From contig CAMWIF010000040.1 in NCBI GenBank assembly GCA_947174225.1, positions 1 through 11,403 of the forward strand: 11,403 nt of DNA, given 5' to 3'. The notes under the pieces were generated by a model. It saw nothing but the letters and a program-made list of their open reading frames with translations, made no database searches and was not told where the DNA came from. The stretch's first letter is position 1. Each line of letters starts with the position of its first letter. Positions 1-6,100 of this stretch are shown here, piece after piece. The stretch comes from an uncultured Porphyromonadaceae bacterium. Its GTDB lineage: Bacteria > Bacteroidota > Bacteroidia > Bacteroidales > Muribaculaceae. The position numbers and the translations under genes are program-made.

Positions 1-304
1 CTTCCGGTAGATACCCCGTAGTGACACGCTCATAGCAATCTTCATCTTTCAATTTGGAGATGCTTACCGGACCGAAAATCTCATCGGGAGTAGAGAAGCG
101 CGACATAAGGTATTCAAAAACCGTGGCATTTTCAAATGCACACTTGAGCCTGCGGGCAATCATCGACTTTCCTACCCCTGGCAATCCGAGAAGGAACATG
201 CTCTCCCCTGCCAAAGCACTTAGCAGGCTCAGCCCCAACGCCTCATCCCTCTCAAACGTCCCCCTGCGCATCCCACCAAGTATCCCAATCACTTTATCCT
301 TCAT
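1..304 (-). CDS. ravA: RavA-like MoxR-family AAA+ ATPase, N-terminal part (cut by window edge)
   Basis: The first 101 codons of a leftward gene are visible; the rest lies outside the window. The Walker A motif GLPGVGKS is at residues 40-47, followed by IARRLKCAF and by FEYLMSRFSTPDEIFGPVSI (63-82), then a segment ending in TGYLPE. This order closely matches the start of E. coli RavA, a MoxR-type AAA+ ATPase that acts with a von Willebrand A partner (ViaA) and binds the lysine decarboxylase LdcI in enterobacteria. The ATG at 302-304 gives the usual RavA N-terminus, and no Shine-Dalgarno is present. A VWA partner, if any, would lie to the left beyond the window. Role here is inferred as a chaperone-like ATPase; the Bacteroidota substrate is not evident. 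Family call is firm, subfamily call fairly firm. Confidence 0.88.
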   Translation of the reverse strand, partial: MKDKVIGILGGMRRGTFERDEALGLSLLSALAGESMFLLGLPGVGKSMIARRLKCAFENATVFEYLMSRFSTPDEIFGPVSISKLKDEDCYERVTTGYLPE

Positions 305-358
305 AATTTTGTCTTATATATCTCACAAAATTACTATTTATTTCGTTATAACCAAAAA

Positions 359-381
359 CCGTTTCCATATTAATGAAACGG
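359..381. promoter_or_regulatory. Interrupted palindrome between ravA and the HipA-like gene, possible operator
   Basis: CCGTTTC (359-365) and GAAACGG (375-381) form a perfect 7-bp inverted repeat around a 9-base AT-rich spacer. It sits in the roughly 100-base divergent intergenic region, 25 bases before the preferred start of the HipA-like gene. HipA-type genes are sometimes autoregulated through palindromes, but no DNA-binding HipB-like gene is seen here. A transcribed hairpin is the alternative. On the plus strand TAATTTTG at 304-311 matches the -7 consensus, without a matching -33 box. Confidence 0.35.
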
Positions 382-405
382 CATCAATATATAATCCTAT
401 TTTAT

Positions 406-1188
406 ATGGAACTGAGAGAAGAGGAACTTACACGATATATTTTGCCGATGAGAGAGGGCGGCTCACTCCCTCTGCTCGGTGAGGCTTCAGACGGCTTCCG
501 ATATGTCATCAAGATGCGCGGAGCCGGACATGGCAAAAAGGCACTGATTTCAGAGCTGATTGGTGGACTCGTAGCGAAAAGCTTCAAGTTTAAGACACCC
601 GAGCTGGTGCTTCTGAACCTCGACAATGCATTCGGCATCACCGAACCGGATGAGGAAGTGCAAGAATTGATGCGCAAATCGGAAGGTCTGAACCTCGGTA
701 TGCACTTTCTCGACGGGGCAGCTACATTCGACCCCACAGTGAACTCAGTTGACGAACTGACTGCCTCCAAACTCGTATGGCTCGATGCTTTTCTCACCAA
801 TGTAGATCGCACCCGCCTTAACCCTAATATGATGATATGGCATAACGAGCTTTGGCTCATTGATCACGGCGCCTCACTCTATTTCCATCATTCATGGAAG
901 GATCCGGAAATAGCAGCTATTGACCCTTTCCCCTACATCAGCCGTCACGCTCTACTACCTTTCGCCACTCGTCTCGAAGAGGCAGACTCCCTGATGCGTC
1001 AAGCCATAACCCCACGCACCCTCAACCACATTGTTGATCTCATTCCCGAAGAATGGCTTGAGGAGGAGGGAAGCGATCTTACAGCCGCGCAACGCCGTGA
1101 GGGTTATCGTACGTTCCTGACCAAACGACTGGCGCAAAGCAAGATATTCACCGAGGAGGCTATCCGCCAACGCAACATGCTGAAATGA
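406..1188 (+). CDS. HipA-like kinase-fold protein
   Basis: A 260-residue protein resembling the short HipA-like kinase family that is often encoded next to DUF3037 proteins. Visible kinase-fold features are a probable ATP-binding lysine in VIKMRG (K36), a catalytic-loop-like stretch NVDRTRLNPNM with D134 and N139, and a DFG-like metal-binding motif LIDHG with D153. It lacks the length (about 440 residues) and N-terminal subdomain of full HipA toxins, so it is not a classical HipA. An in-frame ATG at 373 would add eleven residues (MKRHQYIILFY), but it lies inside the 359-381 palindrome and the extension looks non-conserved, so 406 is preferred. The stop overlaps the next start by 4 bases (ATGA), indicating translational coupling. 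Substrate and biological role are unknown; protein phosphorylation is inferred from the fold only. Confidence 0.82.
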   Translation: MELREEELTRYILPMREGGSLPLLGEASDGFRYVIKMRGAGHGKKALISELIGGLVAKSFKFKTPELVLLNLDNAFGITEPDEEVQELMRKSEGLNLGMHFLDGAATFDPTVNSVDELTASKLVWLDAFLTNVDRTRLNPNMMIWHNELWLIDHGASLYFHHSWKDPEIAAIDPFPYISRHALLPFATRLEEADSLMRQAITPRTLNHIVDLIPEEWLEEEGSDLTAAQRREGYRTFLTKRLAQSKIFTEEAIRQRNMLK

Positions 1189-1592
1189 CGATGGAAGAGA
1201 AGATTATCTACGAGTATTGCGTACTACGCTATGTGGCTGATATAGAACGTGAGGAATTTGTCAACGTAGGTCTGATGATGATGTCGAAACGCTACAGATG
1301 GATTCGTTGTGCGCTTAACATAGATGAACAGCGAATTACTGCCTTATCACGTAAAGCCAACGTCGGTCTGTTACGCCGGCAGCTTTCAGTCTTCACTCGT
1401 AATGATGTGCCTGCGCCCGACCTCACCGTGGAAGAGCGTTATCGCTGGATGGCAGCTGTGAAAAGTGCAATCATACAGACTTCCCCCTCCCACCCCGGAG
1501 TGATACCGAAGCATACCGATACCTCACGTCAAGATGCGATAAGACTTCTTGACCAAAAATTTGACGAACTCTTCACACGTCTAATCTGCTGA
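1185..1592 (+). CDS. DUF3037 domain protein
   Basis: A 135-residue protein whose N-terminal half has the hallmark DUF3037 sequence: YEYCVLRYVADIEREEFVNVG at about residues 9-29, then GLMMMSKRYRWIRC. The middle contains an RR-rich segment (GLLRRQLSVF) and the C-terminus (about 115-135) is predicted helical. No signal peptide or membrane segment is visible. The ATG at 1185 overlaps the stop of the HipA-like gene; a second ATG at 1191 (MEEK) would drop two residues and is equally possible. DUF3037 proteins are recurrently encoded beside HipA-like kinases, which suggests a joint function as partner, substrate or regulator, but I know of no established activity. No terminator is evident directly after the stop. 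Confidence 0.83.
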   Translation: MTMEEKIIYEYCVLRYVADIEREEFVNVGLMMMSKRYRWIRCALNIDEQRITALSRKANVGLLRRQLSVFTRNDVPAPDLTVEERYRWMAAVKSAIIQTSPSHPGVIPKHTDTSRQDAIRLLDQKFDELFTRLIC

Positions 1593-1763
1593 CCGCCTCC
1601 ATACAATACATTCATAAAAGCACATACTATCAATACTTTACATTAGTAACCCCATCCCTCTCCAAGTCATTCGCAGAAATTTAACACACTGAGAAAATAA
1701 AAAAATTTCCATCACATTGAACCAACTCAACATCCCCAACGTTATAATAGCGAAAGTTGAATT

Positions 1764-1781
1764 CATGAAAGCACTTTCATG
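1764..1781. repeat. Perfect short palindrome CATGAAAG-CA-CTTTCATG
   Basis: Two 8-base arms are exact reverse complements with a 2-base spacer. It ends 16 bases before the TTGACA hexamer at 1798. A half-site TTTCATG recurs at 1841-1847. The size and symmetry fit a binding site for a dimeric regulator, but no regulator can be named. Confidence 0.45.
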
Positions 1782-1797
1782 CGTTCATATGGCATAA

Positions 1798-1826
1798 TTG
1801 ACACATATCCAGCTTAATTATATAAA
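1798..1826 (+). promoter_or_regulatory. Sigma70-like hexamers TTGACA-17-TATAAA, possible promoter
   Basis: TTGACA (1798-1803) and TATAAA (1821-1826) are spaced by exactly 17 bases. In an enterobacterium this would be a strong promoter. The Bacteroidota primary sigma factor prefers TTTG and TAnnTTTG, so in this host it may be chance. If active it would give a short transcript of about 80-90 bases ending at the hairpin at 1888-1913. Confidence 0.25.
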
Positions 1827-1887
1827 TTCTAAGAACAACGTTTCATGATGTTAGGTTAGTTTAAAAAGTATTATAGAAACTTTTAGA

Positions 1888-1920
1888 AGGCGGTCGATGA
1901 GAATCGGCCGCTTCCTATTT
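1888..1920. terminator. GC-rich hairpin, probable (bidirectional) terminator
   Basis: GCGGTCGAT (1890-1898) pairs with ATCGGCCGC (1903-1911) with one T-G wobble around a GAGA tetraloop; A1888-T1913 and G1889-T1912 extend the stem to 11 pairs. On the plus strand it is followed by a pyrimidine/T-rich stretch (TTCCTATTTATT); on the minus strand by TTCTAAAAGTTT. Neither tail is a classical long U run, so efficiency is uncertain. It lies about 35 bases beyond the stop of the minus-strand microprotein and could serve that gene. Confidence 0.55.
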
Positions 1921-1948
1921 ATTAGTCCTTTTCTACCAGCTCCTATCT

Positions 1949-2140
1949 TTAGGAGCATTTCATCTTCCTATGGTAGCAGAGAAAATTCTTTACACAGAAG
2001 AACATTATAACTATGGAAGAACATACCTCCCACCACCCTATTGACCCGTTGGCAACCTGCACTGTTCTATCTGCAATTATACCAACGGATAAGATAGCCA
2101 ACACCAACCATAAATTTCTTTTATTTTTGTTAGACAGCAT
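1949..2140 (-). CDS. Small two-helix membrane protein (hypothetical)
   Basis: A 63-residue frame with a basic N-terminus (MLSNKNKRN), a hydrophobic segment at about residues 10-30 (LWLVLAILSVGII...), a short polar turn with NGSIGWWE at about 32-39, a second hydrophobic segment at about 40-55 (VCSSIVIMFFCVKNFLCY), and a basic tail (HRKMK). This hairpin topology with positive ends is what real membrane microproteins look like and is unlikely from random AT-rich DNA. The stop codon sits in the loop of a 7-bp hairpin (GCTCCTA/TAGGAGC, 1939-1956), and a stronger hairpin follows at 1888-1913. No convincing -7 box was found upstream on the minus strand. Function unknown; no family name can be given. 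Confidence 0.5.
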   Translation of the reverse strand: MLSNKNKRNLWLVLAILSVGIIADRTVQVANGSIGWWEVCSSIVIMFFCVKNFLCYHRKMKCS

Positions 2141-2159
2141 AGTTTTTTATTTTTGTTAG
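2119..2159 (+). repeat. 15-base direct repeat carrying two -7 boxes, possible promoter
   Basis: TTTTATTTTTGTTAG occurs exactly at 2119-2133 and again at 2145-2159, a 26-base period. Each copy contains TATTTTTG, which fits TAnnTTTG (2122-2129 and 2148-2155). The TTTG of the first copy (2126-2129) lies 18 bases before the second box, close to the spacing expected between -33 and -7 elements, so the repeat could form a plus-strand promoter. The first copy overlaps the start of the minus-strand microprotein (encoding its NKNK segment), so a simple duplication around that start is the other reading. Confidence 0.35.
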
Positions 2160-2257
2160 TCGCAACAAACTTCAAAAAATTACAATTTCCAGAACCAAAA
2201 TTTCAGAATAAAATAGCTCAAATAAGATTCTACTGCAACGTCCCCTTCATTTTTATG

Positions 2258-2269
2258 CGCATATATGCG
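2258..2269. promoter_or_regulatory. Palindrome CGCATATATGCG, possible operator
   Basis: A perfect 12-bp palindrome ending 21 bases before the -7 box at 2291-2298, that is around the -35 to -46 position of that candidate promoter. The location suits an operator. No regulator is encoded nearby. Confidence 0.35.
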
Positions 2270-2290
2270 TCGTATGTCAAAAAAAATTAT

Positions 2291-2298
2291 TAATTTTG
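2291..2298 (+). promoter_or_regulatory. Bacteroidota -7 box TAATTTTG
   Basis: TAATTTTG matches TAnnTTTG exactly and is preceded by an A-rich stretch (about 2279-2287) as is common in this phylum; no clear -33 TTTG is seen at the expected distance. Transcription would begin near 2303-2306, about 25 bases before the ATG at 2328. It is the best promoter candidate in the region before purE and could drive the broken small gene alone or, by read-through of the terminator, the pur cluster. Confidence 0.5.
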
Positions 2299-2327
2299 CA
2301 CACGTAACCCACTTTTCCTAATTTTCA

Positions 2328-2608
2328 ATGGCTCGCACTGCAATATTATTCGCACCTCTGCCAATATTGAAAAAAAGGAGCTGACGGCAACGTCGTGGGA
2401 AGCACTACTCTACATCTATGAAGCAGAAATCCCGAAATATCCTTTCCGTCAAGCGAAAGCGCAGACAGTTGGCGAGAACATCTCAAAAACAGCTCTTCTG
2501 CTCGGGTGCCAACGTGTGCGTTGGTGTGGAGGCTATGTGCCGAATCATGTCCGGCAACTTCAACAAGACAAAGATTATAACAATATAAAACATAAGTGGA
2601 CGCCATGA
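2328..2608 (+). pseudogene. Small gene broken by a one-base frameshift at a run of seven A (or a frameshifted leader)
   Basis: From ATG 2328 the frame reads MARTAILFAPLPILKK and stops at TGA 2382. In the frame one base back, starting at the A run 2370-2376, a long open stretch continues to TGA 2606 and reads like a protein: ELTATSWEALLYIYEAEIPK, then a helical YPFRQAKAQTVGENISKTAL, ending NNIKHKWTP. This second part has no methionine start. Adding one A to the run would join both parts into a 93-residue protein. A -7 box lies upstream and an intrinsic terminator overlaps the stop, so promoter, frame and terminator form a complete small gene. I do not recognise the family. Alternatives: a real inactivating deletion, a homopolymer sequencing error, phase variation, programmed -1 frameshifting, or an untranslated pur leader. 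Confidence 0.45.
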
Positions 2609-2634
2609 AAAATCATAGGCGCCCACTTGTTTTT
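2594..2634 (+). terminator. Strong intrinsic terminator directly before purE
   Basis: AAGTGG (2594-2599) pairs with CCACTT (2623-2628); after an A-C mismatch CGCC (2601-2604) pairs with GGCG (2618-2621); after a bulged A, ATGA (2605-2608) pairs with TCAT (2613-2616) around an AAAA loop. The hairpin is followed by GTTTTT and a further T-rich run. It contains the stop codon of the broken small gene and ends 16 bases before purE. It either isolates purE from upstream transcription or acts as a regulated attenuator. Confidence 0.75.
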
Positions 2635-2638
2635 CTAA

Positions 2639-2646
2639 TATTTTTG
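2639..2646 (+). promoter_or_regulatory. -7 box TATTTTTG just before the purE start
   Basis: TATTTTTG fits TAnnTTTG but lies only 4 bases before the GTG start of purE and within the T-rich tail of the terminator. A transcript from here would start at or next to the start codon and be leaderless. No good -33 TTTG is seen (TTG at 2627-2629 is 9 bases away, too close). The match may simply reflect the terminator T run. Confidence 0.25.
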
Positions 2647-2650
2647 AATC

Positions 2651-3121
2651 GTGAAAATAGGTGTTGTTATGGGCTCCACCAGCGATTGGGGAGTCATGAA
2701 AGCTGCCACTGAGACACTTGCTCAGTTTGGCGTGGAGTTTGAAACTAAGGTGCTCAGCGCACATCGCACACCTGCTCAGCTTGAGCAGTGGGTAAGTTCA
2801 TTGCGTGAGCGTGAGTTCGGAGCGGTCATCGCTGCTGCCGGTGGTGCCGCTCATCTTGCGGGTGTCGTAGCGGCATTCACTACTCTTCCCGTTATAGGTG
2901 TGCCTATTAAAGCAAAGACCCTTGACGGTCTTGACTCTCTTTTATCCATGGTGCAGATGCCATCCGGAATACCGGTTGCCGTAGTAGCTATAGACGGGGC
3001 AAAGAACGCTGCCCTTCTTGCAATCGAGATACTTGCTATCACCGATAGCTCTTTGAAGGAGAAGATGGACACTTTCCGCAAGCAGCAGGCTGAGAAGGTG
3101 CTCGCCTCCACACTCGATTAA
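2651..3121 (+). CDS. purE: 5-(carboxyamino)imidazole ribonucleotide mutase PurE
   Basis: PurE interconverts N5-CAIR and CAIR in de novo purine synthesis in the cytoplasm (class I), or carboxylates AIR directly (class II). At 156 residues it has the usual length. Diagnostic motifs are MGSTSDW (7-13, phosphate binding), SAHRTP with the active-site His38 (36-41), and AAGGAAHL with His68 (62-69), then VQMPSGIPV. The start is GTG at 2651: an in-frame TGA lies at 2645-2647, so nothing upstream is possible, and the next Met (residue 7) would remove the first strand. It opens the pur cluster and lies 16 bases after an intrinsic terminator. No purK is in the window, so whether it works with PurK is not settled here. 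Sequence features fit a Bacillota-like PurE. Confidence 0.95.
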   Translation: MKIGVVMGSTSDWGVMKAATETLAQFGVEFETKVLSAHRTPAQLEQWVSSLREREFGAVIAAAGGAAHLAGVVAAFTTLPVIGVPIKAKTLDGLDSLLSMVQMPSGIPVAVVAIDGAKNAALLAIEILAITDSSLKEKMDTFRKQQAEKVLASTLD

Positions 3122-3144
3122 TATTCATCCGAACAACTTTCCCG

Positions 3145-3177
3145 ACAACCGGATTTTTAATTTAACAACCGGATTTT
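3145..3177 (+). repeat. Tandem repeat in the purE-purL spacer
   Basis: ACAACCGGATTTT occurs exactly at 3145-3157 and 3165-3177, a 20-base period with similar AATT-rich ends, filling the 40 bases before the purL ATG. It may be a spacer duplication or may affect translation initiation of purL. No Shine-Dalgarno is present. Confidence 0.7.
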
Positions 3178-3181
3178 AATT

Positions 3182-6100
3182 ATGACACCATACAGAATTT
3201 TTGTTGAGAAACGCGAACCCTACCGCGTGGAGGCTGACAGTCTTCGCAACGAACTCAACTCAAATCTCGGTCTTAACATAAAAAACCTTCGTCTGCTTGC
3301 AGTCTACGATCTCTTCGGATTCACTCCGGAGTTGGTGGAGAAGAGTAGCTACAAGGTATTCGGCGAACCGGCTACCGACACCGTTTCAAAAGAAGTGGAT
3401 TTTGAGGGACGCCCTTACCTGGCGATAGAGTCTCTGCCCGGTCAGTTTGACCAGCGTGCAGCGGCGGCTGAAGAATGTGTGAAGCTCATTCAGCCTGATG
3501 CCGACATCGAAATACGTAGCGCAAAACTTCTGATTTTTGATGACTCCGTAGGTGAGGAGGAGATGAAGAAGATTGCCCATTACTCCATCAACGCTGTTGA
3601 ATCGCGCCGCAAAGACCTCTCTGTGCTTGCTGCTCCCGAAAGGGCAGCAGCCAAACCGGTAGCTGTGCTCGAAGGTTTCCGTGAAATCACACCCGAGCAA
3701 GCACCCGCATGGTGCAAGGAGAAAGGGCTTGCAATGAATGGCGATGACCTCATGGAAGTGGTGAAATATTTCACTGCCGAGGGACGTGATCCCAACGAGA
3801 CCGAGCTTCGCATACTCGACACTTATTGGAGCGACCACTGCCGCCACACCACATTCACAACCGAACTCACCGACATAAAGGTTGACGATTCTTTCGCCAC
3901 AGCCGACATCGAGGCAAGCCTTCGCCAGTGGGAGGAGATCCGCAAAGAACTTGGGCGTGAAAATAAGCCCCTATGCCTTATGGATCTCGCTACTATCGGC
4001 GCACGTTACCTCCGTAAAAAAGGTCTTCTCAACGACCTTGAACAGAGCGAGGAGAACAATGCCTGCAGCATCTATGTGGACGTTGATGTAGACGGGAAGA
4101 CAGAGAAGTGGCTTCTCCAATTCAAAAACGAGACACATAACCATCCTACCGAGATTGAACCTTTCGGCGGTGCGTCTACCTGTCTCGGAGGTGCCATACG
4201 CGACCCGTTGAGCGGACGTAGCTACGTTTATCAGGCAATGCGCGTCACCGGTGCGGGCGACATCTATAAGCCGGTATCAGAAACTCTTGAAGGGAAACTT
4301 CCTCAGCGTGTCATCTCACTCCGCGCTGCTGCGGGCTACTCATCATATGGCAACCAGATAGGGCTTGCCACCACCCATGTGCGTGAAATCTATCATCCCG
4401 ATTATGTAGCCAAACGCCTTGAGGTAGGTGCTGTGGTAGGTGCTGTGAAGGCGTCTGATGTGCGCCGTGAAAGTCCGGCAGAGGGGGACGTGGTACTTAT
4501 GTTCGGTGGCCGCACAGGACGCGACGGCATCGGCGGAGCCACAGGTTCGTCAAAGGAACACACTACTTCCTCACTTGAAGAGTGCGGCTCGGAGGTACAG
4601 AAAGGTAATGCCCCTGAGGAACGTAAAATAGCACGTCTTTTCCACCGTCCAGAGGTGACACGCCTTATTAAGAAATCCAACGATTTCGGTGCAGGTGGTG
4701 TGAGCGTGGCAATCGGTGAGCTTACCGGTGGTCTCGACATACATCTTGACCGTGTGCCTACAAAATATTCCGGTCTGAATGCCACTGAGCTTGCCATAAG
4801 CGAGAGTCAGGAGCGTATGTCTGTGGTAGTTGAGAAGAAAGATATGGAGGAATTTATGCGTTACTGCCACGAGGAGAACCTTGAGGTGACACACGTTGCC
4901 GACGTAACCTCCACAGGGCGTATGCGTATGTTCTATGGTGATAAGATTGTGGCTGACCTCAGCCGTGAATTTATCGACTCTGCGGGCGCACGTCATTTTG
5001 CCGAAGCCACGGTAGGCACCATCGAGCCGGTAGATCCCTTCGAACGTGAAGTGAAGGGAAACAACCTCAAAGACAAGATGCTAAACCTCCTTGCTGATGA
5101 CAATGTAACTTCGCAGAAAGGTCTCATCGAGCATTTCGACTCATCCATAGGTAAGTCAACCGTGCTTATGCCCTTCGGGGGTAAGACCCAGGGTACAGAA
5201 GTACAGGTATCTGTCCAGAAACTTCCTGTAGGGAGCCATCACACTGACACGGCTTCTATGATGGCTTTCGGATTCAATCCTTACCTTACAAGTTGGAGTC
5301 CTTACCACGGAGCGGCATATTCCGTAATTGAAGCTGTAAGTAAAGCTGTGGCTGCCGGTGCTGACTATGAGCGTATGCGTTTCTCCTATCAGGAATATTT
5401 CGAGCGTATGAACTCACGTCTTGCATGGGGTAAGCCTCTGGCTGCACTTCTCGGTACCCTCCGTATGCAGACAGAGCTTGGACTCGCCTCAATCGGCGGT
5501 AAGGATTCGATGAGTGGCACATTCGACCATATTAGCGTTCCTCCGACACTCATAGCATTCGGTGTGGCACCTGTCGACAGCCGCAACGTGATAAGTCCTG
5601 AGTTCAAGACACCGGGCAACTTCATCTACCTTGTGCGCCATAATCCACTCCCCTCTCTTATGCCTGACACAGAGCAACTAAAGGTGAACTACAAGATGCT
5701 TCATCGTCTCATAAAGGAGGGTACCATCGTTTCAGGCTATGCACTCGGATTCGGCGGTCTCACGGAAGCTCTTGCCAAAATGAGCTTCGGCAACCGCATC
5801 GGTGCCGACGTGAAGGTGAAAGATACCGACCTTTTCAACTATGGCAACGGAACTATCGTAGTGGAGAGTAAGGAGATACTTGAAATCCCAGGCTTTGACC
5901 TCATTGGCGAGACCATTGTGGAACCTGAACTTAAAGTCAACGGCGAGGTCGTAACTATTGATGAAGCTTTCAACGCAAACCGCAGTCGCTTCACTTCCGT
6001 ATATCCTGACCGCACAAAGGTAAGCGGGCCTGTGGAAAACGCTACTTCAGGCGAAAATACAGCCAAATACAAAGGTGAACGTAAAGAACATCCTGTGGTT

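Larger units (their letters stand above)
1593..1948. other. AT-rich intergenic region without a supportable gene
   Basis: Between the DUF3037 stop and the stop of the minus-strand microprotein there is no plausible protein-coding frame on either strand and no tRNA-like or rRNA-like sequence. What it holds is a perfect 8-bp-arm palindrome (1764-1781), an E. coli-style promoter-like arrangement (1798-1826) and a stable hairpin (1888-1913), each listed separately. Confidence 0.6.

Noticed and set aside
373..405. Upstream ATG start for the HipA-like protein
   Set aside because: It lies inside the 359-381 palindrome and would add an unlikely hydrophobic extension; the ATG at 406 gives a more natural N-terminus.
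54..482. Plus-strand open frame of 142 codons over the ravA start and intergenic region
   Set aside because: It is antisense to the clearly recognisable RavA N-terminus and runs out of frame into the HipA-like gene; no protein family features.
1743..1748. TATAAT hexamer as a second sigma70 promoter
   Set aside because: The nearest TTGA-type hexamer (1717-1722) is 20 bases away, too far, and this box type is not favoured in the presumed host.
2403..2589. Second open frame (MKQKSRNILSVKRKRR...) within the broken small gene, in the frame of ATG 2328
   Set aside because: Its later part is rich in Cys/Met with no pattern, and the alternative frame over the same DNA has more protein-like composition and codon choice.
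1593..2650. Housekeeping RNA (tmRNA, RNase P RNA, SRP RNA) or tRNA in the gene-poor stretch
   Set aside because: No signature conserved stretches or cloverleaf of these RNAs were found on either strand.
2346..2764. Overlapping minus-strand open frames (86 and 93 codons) before and across the purE start
   Set aside because: They lie antisense to the plus-strand broken frame, the terminator and the purE start; their translations show no domain-like pattern and one enters purE, so they are treated as shadows.
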